Part shown: positions 8,899-18,103 of the stretch, in pieces
Position numbering within the stretch: position 1 is the stretch's first letter
Layout of the letters: each line of letters starts with the position of its first letter
Assembly: GCA_039970095.1 (NCBI GenBank)
Contig: JBDVMP010000095.1
Coordinates: 1 to 64,000 of the forward strand
Source of the DNA: JAMZMI01 sp039970095
Lineage (GTDB): Bacteria; Bacteroidota; Bacteroidia; Cytophagales; Cyclobacteriaceae
DNA: 64,000 nucleotides
Reading direction: 5' to 3'
The notes under the pieces: generated by a model
Database searches by the model: none
What the model was told of the DNA's origin: nothing
What the model saw: the letters and a program-made list of their open reading frames with translations, nothing else
Translations under genes and position numbers: made by a program

Positions 8899-9113
8899 TC
8901 TTTTTTCTCTTCTTTTTTGGGAGCAGTTTCTTCTTCTGGAGGAGAGGAAACGATGTTCCCCTGTTCATCAACGTAGGCAATCATATCGGATAGATCCCCA
9001 CCCTTGTTATTGTTTTCCTGACGTTCTTTTTTGCGCTCCTCTTTTTCTTTCTTCTTCTGAAGCTTCTTTTTTTCTTTTTGCTTTTTTATGAAACTGTTCT
9101 GTGATCTTCCCAT
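8895..9113 (-). CDS. Small lysine-rich protein like the N-terminus of Bacteroidota cold-shock proteins
   Basis: A 72-residue, extremely charged protein: MGRSQNSF, then a Lys/Glu coiled stretch, then the block DMIAYVDEQGNIVSSPP. From memory this resembles the N-terminal extension that in many Bacteroidota precedes or is fused to a cold-shock (CspA-like OB-fold) domain. Here the protein ends in an acidic/basic tail (EEKKD) with no OB-fold, and none is encoded next to it. RNA association is a guess. It overlaps the convergent 55-residue gene by 4 bases. Confidence 0.65.
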   Translation of the reverse strand: MGRSQNSFIKKQKEKKKLQKKKEKEERKKERQENNNKGGDLSDMIAYVDEQGNIVSSPPEEETAPKKEEKKD

Positions 9114-9396
9114 TAATCTTCTTGTGTTTAAGATGAAAAAAAAGCGGTTATTTCTTCCTCACTACCGAGGTACTCAAGTTAGATTGTCCTTTGATGGCTA
9201 AATCAGCATCTTTCACCTTTCTTGGAGAGGTACCCTGCTGATTGTTCTGAAGGGAGAATAAAATCGATTAAGATTTGTCAAGCCGAGCAGACGCTGTTCT
9301 AAAGTGGCATCACCGCATTACTGTTGCAAAGATAAAGTTTAATTGAGACTAACAATAGTTAATTTCTTATAATCAAAGTCAAGAAGCTGGATTAGC

Positions 9397-10491
9397 CTAT
9401 CTAGGCCAGTACTCAGGCTTGAAACGTGTGGTATTTGCAGAGTATTTGATACAAGTGATACAGTTCACCGGTTTGCAACCATTGAGGTTTTCTTCGCAAG
9501 TCAGTGGAGGAAATGTGTTTTGAAATTCATCTACATAGGCGCGTGCGCTGCTCACTGCCGAAGCATCAAAGTAACCAATGACCTGAACATCAGGATCACT
9601 TAAATCCTTAATATTTCCTCTAATCTGGTAGTTAGCCGTTTCGAATATGGAACCCGTATTTCCGAGTTGTGCTTTTACGGCGGACCAATAGTTATAAGCC
9701 TCCTTAGAAAGTGATTCCAATTTAACCTGACCACTATACCCAATATCGAAAGCTTTGGTTAACTCAATTCCATACACAGGAAAATCGTCAACTGTCTGGC
9801 CATTTGTAAATTCATCGCTACTCAGATTTAAAAAGCCATTATCAAGATCTGTAACCCAACAGTACTCAAATCTTGTTTTCGGCTCAATCCCTGGATAGCA
9901 AAAGCCGAACTTTGAGCTCCAACTTCCTCCATCGTCATAATCCGGAGCTTGAATTTGGAAAGTACCCTCAAATCTCCATCTATAGTAATCCTCAGTTTCG
10001 GCATTGTCGGTATATGTAGCATTGAAGATAATATTTCCGTTATCTGTCAAGGTGTAAGTAACTTCACTTACCTCCGGTGCGGCCTTGAGCGGCTCAAACC
10101 CTGATTCATACTTTTCCCCTGTTTCTAGCTCTATCGTAAGTTTATAACTCTTTCCAACCACGCCTGTAAAATCATCAGATGTTAGAAACACTCCATAACT
10201 CGTGTAATCCAGTACTTCTTCATTGCCCTGATCATCTAAAATTGCCACTCTGGCATCAGATACAACATTATAATTTGGACGTGAATTGTAGCCTTCACTA
10301 TAATAAAGTTTCACGCTTTGAGGTCCAGGTTCATTGGAGACATGACCAGAAACAATCAACGGAGAAGTCTTACCCGTAAATAAATCTATTTCCTGAACAC
10401 AACCGCCAAATAAAACTACGGAGAACGCAATGAGAATCTTAGCTTTAGAAGATCCGAGTTTGCTTTTGAAAGTATTAATAATTTTCATCAC
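9397..10491 (-). CDS. DUF4249 family outer-membrane lipoprotein
   Basis: A 364-residue protein with a lipoprotein signal ending at Cys31 (VVLFGGC), so it is predicted to be lipid-anchored. The mature part matches the DUF4249 pattern: PLIVSGHVSNEPGPQSVKL, then beta-sandwich segments with DARVAILDDQGN, and a C-terminal pair of cysteines close together (CEENLNGCKPVNCITC). In Cytophagales these proteins are nearly always encoded just after a TonB-dependent receptor, as here (27-base gap). They are thought to act as a SusD-like surface partner, though the ligand is unknown. Four cysteines in the last 40 residues could form disulfides or bind metal. Confidence 0.85.
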   Translation of the reverse strand: MMKIINTFKSKLGSSKAKILIAFSVVLFGGCVQEIDLFTGKTSPLIVSGHVSNEPGPQSVKLYYSEGYNSRPNYNVVSDARVAILDDQGNEEVLDYTSYGVFLTSDDFTGVVGKSYKLTIELETGEKYESGFEPLKAAPEVSEVTYTLTDNGNIIFNATYTDNAETEDYYRWRFEGTFQIQAPDYDDGGSWSSKFGFCYPGIEPKTRFEYCWVTDLDNGFLNLSSDEFTNGQTVDDFPVYGIELTKAFDIGYSGQVKLESLSKEAYNYWSAVKAQLGNTGSIFETANYQIRGNIKDLSDPDVQVIGYFDASAVSSARAYVDEFQNTFPPLTCEENLNGCKPVNCITCIKYSANTTRFKPEYWPR

Positions 10492-10518
10492 TGTTTCTTA
10501 AAATCTTTTAAACTATCT

Positions 10519-12909
10519 CTAAAGAGAAAAATTAGCTGTAATAGATGGAAATGCACTACCCAGAACAGACAGTTTGTAACCAGAAGGAGGAGCTCCTTGC
10601 TTGTTTTCAAAGAAAACCGAGTACGCATTTTTGTTTGCGTATAAGTTGTAAATAGCAAATGTCCAGCTCAGTTTCCATTTCCTATCCACTTTAGGCTTGC
10701 TTCTTACAGTCATGGAAACATCCATGCGGTGATAGTCTGGTATTCTTTCCTGGTTTCTCAAAGAATAGTTAAACACATTGGTGAGGTTGGAAACATCATA
10801 AACTCCAAGAGGTACAGTTGAAGGTCTTCCTGTACTGTATGAAAAATTGATACCGTATTTCACCACTGGATTAGTACTGTAATTCATGGCGAGTGTGAAA
10901 TCATGGGGCTTGTCGTAGTTTGCCGGGTACGGGTTGCCGAGGTTGATAGTTTCATCTTCATACTGTCCTTTCACCGTTCTGAAAATTCTGGAATAAGTAT
11001 AACCTACCCAGCCGGTCAGGTTTCCTCTCTTTTTGTTCAAAAACAGTTCAAGGCCGTAAGCCTCTGAAGTTCCCGTAATCAAATCCGCTTCAATGTATTC
11101 ATTCATTAATAGCTGAGATCCATTCTTGAAGTCAACTATGTTTTGTGCTGTTTTATAATAGACTTCCGCAGATACTTCTACGGCGTTGTTATTGAAATTG
11201 CGGAAATAGCCCACAGAGAACTGATCTCCAATTTCCGGCTCGATATAATAGTTACTTGTCTTCCAAAAATCGGTAGGAGTTACTGAGGCAGTATTGCTTA
11301 TCAAGTGAAGGTATTGACGTGAACGGTTATAACTGGCCTTTACAGAACTGGTTTCGTCAATAAGGTAAGTGAAATTGATTCTAGGTTCCAACCCGGCATA
11401 GGTTTTATAAACCTCACCACTTTTATGAAAGATGGTGTCGGTAATATTTTCCATTTTTTTAGATTCTCCTTCCTGAAAAATAAAGTCTGTTCCTGGCCCC
11501 ACTACATGGTAGGTGCTAAACCTGAGTCCTCCCCTTACTGACAGCCTTGGAGTGATTTTATAGTCATCTTCAATATAAATGCCCGTCTCTACAGACTTTT
11601 CTTCCTCTAGTTTGAGGTACTCCACTCCTGAGTTGTTGCCAAGTGGCTTTCTTTCCCCGGGGCTGAAATTATAAAGTGTCGCTTCAGCTCCAACGTTGAT
11701 TTTGTTTTGTGTAGACCACTCATATGCAAAATCACCCTTTAGCGTGTTATGTTGAATTTTTGAAGAAATAACAAAGGCGTCATGGCCTTTCGGGTCGTCT
11801 ATGTTGTAAGAATACGCGCCTGAAACAAGGCTAACATCAAGCACAGCTGCATCGCTTAAGATATGTTTCCAAAGTAGTGAATGGTTGAAAGTGCTCCAAT
11901 CAAAAGTGGTGTCAGAAGCAAAACCAAAACCGTCTTTGCTATAATAACCCGAATAAGACAGCTTATTCTTTTCATTGGCTATTAATGAAAATTTCAGGTT
12001 CAAATCAAAAAATGAAGCTGAGCTGTTTTTGAATTCACTTGCCTTTGCCGTTTGCAACAACCAGTCAGAATATGAGGCTCTTGAGCCGATCATGAATGAA
12101 AGTTTGTCTTTGATGATAGGGCCATCAAAAGCAAGCTTACTCGAGACAATCCCAAGGCCAGCATTCATGTGGTACTCCCTGTAATCGCCCTCTTTCAAAT
12201 CGACATTCAAAACAGACGAAAGCCTACCGCCATATTTGGCAGGCACGCCGCTTTTATAAAGAGTAGCATTATCAACTACTGCAGGGTTGAAGACGGAAAA
12301 GAATCCAAAGACGTGAGAAGGATTGAATATCAAGCCTCCATCCTGTAGAATAAGGTTTTGGTCAACACCACCACCACGCACATTAAATCCCGAAGAACCC
12401 TCTCCAACAGTGGAAACACCTGGTAGCAAAATAAGACTCTTGACAACATCAGCCTCACCCATAAATGAAGGCAATGAGCTGATGCGCTCTATGCTGAGGG
12501 AGCTTTTACCTACATCCAGACTTTTGACTCTGGCATCTTGCTTTTCTGAGAATACCGTTACCGCATCGAGGTTATAGACATCTTCCTTCATCTCGATGTT
12601 GAGTTCAGTGTCCTTGATGATATCCACAAGTTTGAGTTGTCTTTCTAAATCAACCCTGGAAAACTGAATATTGAAAGTGCCTTTTGGAACCTCCAATTCA
12701 TAGTAACCTTCTAAATCCGTAGTGGTACCGATATTCAGACTTTTAATGTAAACATTTACTGAAAATGAACCTTCGCCCGTCCATAGATTGGTTACGCGAC
12801 CAGATAGTACGGCAGTACGCTTATATGACTGTCCGAAAGCTTGTGTTATACAAATACATAAAAAAGAAAGCAATAGAAGCTTTCGAAGTGTAGTAGTAGT
12901 TGACTTCAT
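10519..12909 (-). CDS. TonB-dependent outer-membrane receptor (DUF4249-associated)
   Basis: A 796-residue receptor. A signal peptide ends near residue 26 (TQAFGQ). A carboxypeptidase-regulatory-like Ig domain follows at about 33-115 (LSGRVTNLWTGEGSFSVNV). The plug domain at about 140-250 includes SLILLPGVSTVGEGSSGFNVRGG and DGGLIFNP, and the rest is a beta-barrel ending in the aromatic-terminated strand ITANFSL. It uses TonB-ExbBD energy to bring a bound ligand through the outer membrane. No periplasmic enzyme or polysaccharide lyase is linked, so the substrate (siderophore, peptide, glycan or other) cannot be assigned. Confidence 0.9.
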   Translation of the reverse strand: MKSTTTTLRKLLLLSFLCICITQAFGQSYKRTAVLSGRVTNLWTGEGSFSVNVYIKSLNIGTTTDLEGYYELEVPKGTFNIQFSRVDLERQLKLVDIIKDTELNIEMKEDVYNLDAVTVFSEKQDARVKSLDVGKSSLSIERISSLPSFMGEADVVKSLILLPGVSTVGEGSSGFNVRGGGVDQNLILQDGGLIFNPSHVFGFFSVFNPAVVDNATLYKSGVPAKYGGRLSSVLNVDLKEGDYREYHMNAGLGIVSSKLAFDGPIIKDKLSFMIGSRASYSDWLLQTAKASEFKNSSASFFDLNLKFSLIANEKNKLSYSGYYSKDGFGFASDTTFDWSTFNHSLLWKHILSDAAVLDVSLVSGAYSYNIDDPKGHDAFVISSKIQHNTLKGDFAYEWSTQNKINVGAEATLYNFSPGERKPLGNNSGVEYLKLEEEKSVETGIYIEDDYKITPRLSVRGGLRFSTYHVVGPGTDFIFQEGESKKMENITDTIFHKSGEVYKTYAGLEPRINFTYLIDETSSVKASYNRSRQYLHLISNTASVTPTDFWKTSNYYIEPEIGDQFSVGYFRNFNNNAVEVSAEVYYKTAQNIVDFKNGSQLLMNEYIEADLITGTSEAYGLELFLNKKRGNLTGWVGYTYSRIFRTVKGQYEDETINLGNPYPANYDKPHDFTLAMNYSTNPVVKYGINFSYSTGRPSTVPLGVYDVSNLTNVFNYSLRNQERIPDYHRMDVSMTVRSKPKVDRKWKLSWTFAIYNLYANKNAYSVFFENKQGAPPSGYKLSVLGSAFPSITANFSL

Positions 12910-13089
12910 GTAATCCTCTTCGTCCTTAAATTTCCCGCAATAAACGGCAATAATTCCACAACAGGAACTATCTGATAAACCCTTACGCTAATTATTTTCC
13001 TTTTGGATTATAAGTTATTTAAGCGGTAAGGCAGATTATCCTATTGCTTTCAGCACAATTTGCAAGTGCAATACAGTATGGAGTAAATT

Positions 13090-14787
13090 TTACCTTCTGT
13101 TTCTTCGGCCGCCTCTTCTGAAGTCAGACTTACCTTTCGATCTACCTTTCGATTTCTTTTTGGCTTTGTGATCAAAAGCATCGCGCTGATTTCCCACATC
13201 GTCTCTATTTACTCTGATACCTCGTCCTTGGATCTGAACTCCTTCAAACTTGAGGCTGAGTCCTGAATCCTGACTGTTGTCAATATCGAAATAAGCACAC
13301 GTCTTTTGAAGTGTAATATCACCGAAGTAGTTGCGTTTCACGCCGGATACATCAGAAAGGTAATGAACCAAATCGGCCTTTGTCATTCCGTCTATGGTTC
13401 CAATGTTGACAAAATAACGATTAAAAGACCCTCTATCCCGAGACTCAGAAGACCCTCCATGGGTTTCATTCAGGTCTTTGGTTTCATCACTCTGGATCAT
13501 GAGGTGATCCAGTTGGGTTGTGATCAAACGTTTGAGGATATCTTCTTTACTCAAATGAGAAAAATGACTCTCCATCTCACCCAATAAAGCTTCAGCTTGA
13601 GGGTCAACCTGTGTATTCAGAATCAAGTTAGCCCAGCCATTTATTCGGCTAGCTTTAAGTTCCTCAATACTAGGCACTTCTACCTTTTCAAACTTTACTT
13701 TAATTTTCTTTTCCAGATCGCTGATCTTGCGTCCTTCACGCGGATTTATGAACGCCAGCGAAATTCCTTTGTTACCTGCCCTACCTGTACGTCCGCTCCG
13801 ATGAGTGTAGCTCTCAAGTTGATCTGGTAGCGTGTGATGAAGTACGTGTGTCAGGTCATTGACATCAATACCTCTGGCTGCAACGTCTGTCGCTATCAAA
13901 AGCTGCATCGACCTGGTTTTGAAACGCTTCATTACTGCATCACGTTGTGCCTGCGATAGGTCTCCATGAAGAGCCTCAACACCATAACCTATGTTGGCAA
14001 GATCATCTGCGATTTGCTGAGTTTCCCTTTTTGTTCTGCAAAACATAATACCTCGCATATCCGGTTGGATGTCCATAAACCTTCTCACAGCAGCGATCTT
14101 ATTGGCGGTCTTGGTGATAAGGTATTGGTGGGTAATGTCTGCGTTACTCTTTTGCTCGGCATTTACGGATACCTCCAAAGGTTGATCCATGTACTTCTTC
14201 ACGATCCTTCTGATCTCTGCAGGCATAGTTGCTGAAAACAACCATGTTACCCTATTCTCGAGCGTATATGAGAGTATTTCGTCTATATCTTCTTTGAATC
14301 CCATGTTGAGCATCTCATCAGCTTCATCAAGGATCACATACTTCACACTATCAAGTTTGACAGCCTTACGTTTGATGAGGTCGAGCAGTCTGCCGGGAGT
14401 AGCTACAACTATCTGCGTTGGCCTTCTGAGTGCTTTGATTTGATTTGTGATGGGCGCGCCTCCATAAACCACCTCAACATTAATGTTTTTGTTGTTTTTG
14501 GTAAAATCTACCAGCTGCGCACCTGTTTGCTGTCCAAGCTCTCGTGTTGGAGCCATGATGAGCGCCTGAGTAGTATTGTCATGGACATCAATCAAATCTA
14601 TAAGTGGTAATCCAAATGCCGCCGTTTTACCTGTGCCTGTTTGTGCCAAACCGATAAAATCGACCGGATCTTTTGACAACAACATGGGAATGGCTTTTTC
14701 TTGTATTGGGGTTGGGTTTTGAAAACCCATTTGATCAAGGACTTCAAGAATTGATTGTGAAAGTCCGAGTTTGCTAAAATTATTCAA
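13090..14787 (-). CDS. DEAD-box ATP-dependent RNA helicase with DbpA-type RNA-binding domain
   Basis: A 565-residue helicase. Q motif near PTPIQEKA (residues 25-32), Walker A AQTGTGKT (48-55), motif Ia PTRELG (80-85), DEAD at 154-157, SAT near 190, and motif VI HRSGRTGR in the second RecA domain. Residues about 450-530 form the small RNA-recognition fold of the DbpA/CsdA type (YFVNIGTIDGMTKADLVHYL), and the last 35 residues are a basic Lys/Arg/Gly tail. It should unwind short RNA duplexes during ribosome assembly or mRNA decay. A perfect TACCTTTG -7 box lies 22 bases upstream of the ATG. Confidence 0.93.
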   Translation of the reverse strand: MNNFSKLGLSQSILEVLDQMGFQNPTPIQEKAIPMLLSKDPVDFIGLAQTGTGKTAAFGLPLIDLIDVHDNTTQALIMAPTRELGQQTGAQLVDFTKNNKNINVEVVYGGAPITNQIKALRRPTQIVVATPGRLLDLIKRKAVKLDSVKYVILDEADEMLNMGFKEDIDEILSYTLENRVTWLFSATMPAEIRRIVKKYMDQPLEVSVNAEQKSNADITHQYLITKTANKIAAVRRFMDIQPDMRGIMFCRTKRETQQIADDLANIGYGVEALHGDLSQAQRDAVMKRFKTRSMQLLIATDVAARGIDVNDLTHVLHHTLPDQLESYTHRSGRTGRAGNKGISLAFINPREGRKISDLEKKIKVKFEKVEVPSIEELKASRINGWANLILNTQVDPQAEALLGEMESHFSHLSKEDILKRLITTQLDHLMIQSDETKDLNETHGGSSESRDRGSFNRYFVNIGTIDGMTKADLVHYLSDVSGVKRNYFGDITLQKTCAYFDIDNSQDSGLSLKFEGVQIQGRGIRVNRDDVGNQRDAFDHKAKKKSKGRSKGKSDFRRGGRRNRR

Positions 14788-14809
14788 TGATAAATCTTTA
14801 AATGAAGCG

Positions 14810-14817
14810 CAAAGGTA
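14810..14817 (-). promoter_or_regulatory. Candidate -7 promoter box of the DEAD helicase gene
   Basis: On the minus strand this reads TACCTTTG, a perfect match to the Bacteroidota -7 consensus TAnnTTTG, 22 bases before the ATG. I found no clear TTTG -33 box at the usual spacing, so the call rests on one element. Confidence 0.4.
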
Positions 14818-15011
14818 GCTTAATCAATGCCGAAATGTGTTGAAATTCAATTATTTAATACCCTAAAAGTGAGCTTTACTGCCCTATGTGGCTGTCTTTG
14901 AAAGACTGATGGTGGTTTGGTTCATATCTATTCGTCGTTTTTAATTCTCAGAAATAGTCAAATTCCTCATTTTCAAATGAATGATAACTTCATTTCGAGT
15001 GGTTGATTCTG

Positions 15012-15019
15012 TAGTTTTG
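15012..15019 (+). promoter_or_regulatory. Candidate -7 promoter box of the ABC-F gene
   Basis: TAGTTTTG fits TAnnTTTG and ends 22 bases before the ATG at 15042. An upstream TTTC (14993-14996) is a weak stand-in for the -33 box, with spacing shorter than usual. Confidence 0.4.
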
Positions 15020-15041
15020 CGGCTCAAATTTTACAAAGTCT

Positions 15042-16640
15042 ATGATTTCAGTAAGTAATGTTTCCCTCAGATATGGAAAAAGAGTCCTTTTTGATGAGGT
15101 AAATATCAAATTCACTCAAGGTAATTGTTATGGAGTAATCGGTGCAAATGGTGCTGGTAAGTCTACCTTTCTCAAAATTCTTTCAGGGGAGATTGACCCC
15201 AATAGTGGTTCTGTTGCTCTTGATCATGGAAAAAGAATGGCTGTGTTGAAGCAAAACCACTTTGAGTTTGATGAAACTTCTGTGCTTGATACTGTGATGA
15301 TGGGACATTCCTCGTTGTGGAAAATCATGCAGGAGAAAGATGCCATCTATATGAAGGAAGACTTTTCTGAGGCTGATGGAGTACGTGCTTCTGAACTGGA
15401 GGCGGAGTTTGCTGAAATGGACGGCTGGAATGCTCAATCTGATGCTGCAGCTCTTTTGAGCGGATTGGGTATAGTGGAAGCAGATCACTACAAACTTGTA
15501 AAAGAACTGGATGGAACGGAGAAAGTCAGGGTGCTGCTGGCTCAGGCTCTATTCGGAAACCCAGATGTATTGATTCTTGATGAGCCTACCAACGACCTTG
15601 ATATAAGAACCATCTCCTGGCTGGAGGACTTTCTTTTAGACTTTAAGAATACGGTTATCGTGGTATCTCATGATAGGCACTTTCTGGATACTGTTTGTAC
15701 CCATATTGCCGACATTGACTTTAGTCAGATAAAGCTTTTTACAGGAAATTATTCTTTTTGGTATCAATCCAGTCAACTGGCATTGACGCAGAGAGCTTCT
15801 GCTAATAAGAAAGCTGAGGAAAAGAAAAAGGAACTTCAGGAGTTCATTGCGCGATTTAGTGCCAATGCCTCCAAATCGAAGCAGGCAACCAGTCGACGAA
15901 AGCTTCTGGATAAAATTAATTTGGATGATATACAGCCCTCGAGTAGAAAATATCCTGCTATTATTTTCACACAAAATAGAACTGCTGGAGACCAAATTCT
16001 CGAAATAGAAGGTCTTAGTAAATCTTCTGGAAGTGATACGCTTTTCGCTGATATTGACCTCTTTGTAAACCGAGGAGATAAGATCGCAGTAGTAGCTGAG
16101 GATAGCAATGCAATTAGTGCGTTTTTCAAGATCCTAAATGGAGAAACACAAGCTGATTCGGGTAGTTTTAAGTTTGGTCAAACTATAACTACAGCTTATC
16201 TACCTAATGAGAATGCTGAGTTTTTCGAAACTGATTTAAACCTAATCGATTGGTTGAGACAATATGCTGAAGGAGAAGCTGATGATGTGTATATCAGAGG
16301 ATTCCTTGGCAAAATGTTGTTTTCGGGAGAAGAAACATTCAAAAAAGCAAATGTGCTTTCGGGTGGTGAGAAAGTGAGATGTATGATTTCGCGAATGATG
16401 CTCAAAGGAGCTAATATGCTCATGCTCGACGAACCGACCAACCACCTTGATCTGGAGTCAATCACCGCATTTAACAATTCACTGAGCGAATATCCTGGTA
16501 CCGTTCTTTTCGCTACTCATGACCATGAGTTTGCTCAAACAGTGGCCAACAGAGTGCTGGAGCTAACGCCAAACGGACCGATAGATAAACTCATGAGTTT
16601 TGATGAGTATCTTGAGTTTAAAGCCAAACAGGAAGCTTAA
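15042..16640 (+). CDS. ABC-F family ATPase (YbiT/EttA-like), second Walker A degenerate
   Basis: A 532-residue soluble protein with two ABC domains and no transmembrane segment. The first domain has Walker A GANGAGKST (34-42), a variant signature LDGTE (156-160) and Walker B with LDEPTND. The inter-domain linker (about 245-310) is Lys-rich and helical, as in ribosome-binding ABC-F factors. The second domain keeps a perfect LSGGE (439-443) and LDEPTNHLD, but the place of its Walker A (349-362) reads VVAEDSNAISAFF, with no GxxxxGKS/T. I recall this loss in Bacteroidota relatives as well. Likely role: ribosome-associated translation factor binding near the E site. Confidence 0.9.
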   Translation: MISVSNVSLRYGKRVLFDEVNIKFTQGNCYGVIGANGAGKSTFLKILSGEIDPNSGSVALDHGKRMAVLKQNHFEFDETSVLDTVMMGHSSLWKIMQEKDAIYMKEDFSEADGVRASELEAEFAEMDGWNAQSDAAALLSGLGIVEADHYKLVKELDGTEKVRVLLAQALFGNPDVLILDEPTNDLDIRTISWLEDFLLDFKNTVIVVSHDRHFLDTVCTHIADIDFSQIKLFTGNYSFWYQSSQLALTQRASANKKAEEKKKELQEFIARFSANASKSKQATSRRKLLDKINLDDIQPSSRKYPAIIFTQNRTAGDQILEIEGLSKSSGSDTLFADIDLFVNRGDKIAVVAEDSNAISAFFKILNGETQADSGSFKFGQTITTAYLPNENAEFFETDLNLIDWLRQYAEGEADDVYIRGFLGKMLFSGEETFKKANVLSGGEKVRCMISRMMLKGANMLMLDEPTNHLDLESITAFNNSLSEYPGTVLFATHDHEFAQTVANRVLELTPNGPIDKLMSFDEYLEFKAKQEA

Positions 16641-17203
16641 TCAGCTTCCTTTATTGGAATCTCAACTTTTACATCTGAAAATTCAATAACAACAAGTATT
16701 CCTTCATCTACCAATGGCATAAGTCTTATGGTATGCTGCTCAACATGGTCATTGGATAAAGTTGGAACTTTTGTTTTGAATAAGTCGAGCTCGTAATTGG
16801 GTTGCGTGGCTCCCCACATCCTATCCTCTGCATTGACTCCAATGGTGAAGAAATCTTCTTCAGGAATTGCGTAAAGCTGATATGTGCCAGCGTCTAGTTT
16901 GGTGTCATTGAAAATCACATCTTTGTTAATGGTGATTTTGGTAGGTTCGTTGGCACCCAATCGCCAATATTGGCCATAGGGCTGCAAGGCGCCATCTTCG
17001 GCTGTCCCGAAGACGAGCCTATCCCTAACCGAAGGTCGGCTATAATCCACTGTTACAGTCAAATCACCGTGCGTCAGGCTTGTGTTTCCCGGAGGACTCA
17101 GCGTACGATTTCTGTGATCGAGGTACATAAAAGCTGCTCCAAGTAACATAACTACCAGGCCCACTCCTATTAAAATTTTGCGTCCTACTTTGTTCAGTTT
17201 CAT
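16637..17203 (-). CDS. DUF2911 family membrane-anchored protein
   Basis: A 188-residue protein with an N-terminal basic start and one hydrophobic helix (about 9-27, ILIGVGLVVMLLGAAFMYL), then a periplasmic or lipid-facing beta domain. The DUF2911 hallmarks are present: VDYSRPSVRDRLVFG, YGQYWRLGANEPTKI, and YAIPEEDFFTIGVN. The family is widespread in Bacteroidota, and its function is unknown. Its stop codon overlaps that of the convergent ABC-F gene by 4 bases (TTAA). Confidence 0.85.
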   Translation of the reverse strand: MKLNKVGRKILIGVGLVVMLLGAAFMYLDHRNRTLSPPGNTSLTHGDLTVTVDYSRPSVRDRLVFGTAEDGALQPYGQYWRLGANEPTKITINKDVIFNDTKLDAGTYQLYAIPEEDFFTIGVNAEDRMWGATQPNYELDLFKTKVPTLSNDHVEQHTIRLMPLVDEGILVVIEFSDVKVEIPIKEAD

Positions 17204-17353
17204 GACGGGGGTTGTTTGATTGAGAAAGAAATATAGTCAAAATCATTTGACACAATCCTGATTTACCATTGATCAACATTTGATTTTGCTCATAAAACGA
17301 ATTGGAAGTCATTTGAGGCTCATTTAACCCAATAATGTTTATGTTTGAAACCT

Positions 17354-18103
17354 ATGGAAATATTGGGAATTGACATTGGTGGATCCGGAATAAAGGGAGC
17401 CATTGTAGAAACTAAAAATGGAGAATTAATAACTGATCGTAAGCGAATCCCCACTCCACAGCCAGCAACTCCAGAGGCCATGCTGCAAACTGTCAAAGAA
17501 TTGGTTGATTTTTTTGGGTGGAAAGGTGTCATTGGTTGCGGTTTTCCTGCAGCAGTGCAGCATGATATTGTCAGAACGGCCAGCAATATTGATAAATCGT
17601 GGATTGGACTGAATGCCGCTAAAAAGATTGAAAAACTTACTGGCTGCCCCACTCATGTGGTAAATGATGTGGATGCAGCTGGGCTGGCTGAAATGAAGAT
17701 TGGGGCCGGAAAGAATGAACAAGGCGTAACTATAATGCTAGCGGCAGGTACGGGTATCGGGTCGGCTATTTTTATAAAAAAACAACTGGTTCCGAATATG
17801 GAATTGGGGTTCATTCATGTCAATGGAATGCCCGGAGAGCACTATGCTGCCAACTCTGTGCGTGAAAAAGAAAATCTAGATTGGAAAACCTGGGCAGGAA
17901 GATTCAATGAGTATCTCCACAGGCTAGATTTACTTTTTTGGCCAGACCTTTTTATCCTGGGAGGTGGTGTAAGCAAGAAGTTTGATCAGTATGGACAATA
18001 CTTTGATGTCAAAACACCCGTAATCCCGGCTAAGACAAAAAACCATGCAGGTATTATTGGTGCAGCTTTGGCTGCCAAGGATGAAGGTTTAAAAGTAAAA
18101 TAA
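17354..18103 (+). CDS. ppgK: Polyphosphate glucokinase (ROK family)
   Basis: A 249-residue cytoplasmic kinase. The ATG at 17354 is chosen because it gives MEILGIDIGGSGIKGA, the phosphate-1 motif at the extreme N-terminus as in PpgK proteins; a TTG nine bases earlier is less likely. Other family marks are GCGFPAAVQ, NDVDAAGLAEM with the catalytic-type Asp, the phosphate-2 motif AAGTGIGSAIF, and LFILGGGVSKKF. PpgK phosphorylates glucose to glucose 6-phosphate with inorganic polyphosphate and often also ATP. The stop codon overlaps the next gene's start in TAATG, indicating translational coupling to a 2-hydroxyacid dehydrogenase. Confidence 0.88.
   Translation: MEILGIDIGGSGIKGAIVETKNGELITDRKRIPTPQPATPEAMLQTVKELVDFFGWKGVIGCGFPAAVQHDIVRTASNIDKSWIGLNAAKKIEKLTGCPTHVVNDVDAAGLAEMKIGAGKNEQGVTIMLAAGTGIGSAIFIKKQLVPNMELGFIHVNGMPGEHYAANSVREKENLDWKTWAGRFNEYLHRLDLLFWPDLFILGGGVSKKFDQYGQYFDVKTPVIPAKTKNHAGIIGAALAAKDEGLKVK

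Noticed and set aside
9148..9275. Minus-strand frame ending KDADLAIKGQSNLSTSVVRKK
   Set aside because: No ATG, only a late GTG giving 22 codons. No match known to me; listed as ordinary intergenic sequence.
17340..17347. TATGTTTG as a promoter box for ppgK
   Set aside because: It matches TAnnTTTG but overlaps the start of the gene, leaving almost no leader, so it is probably chance.
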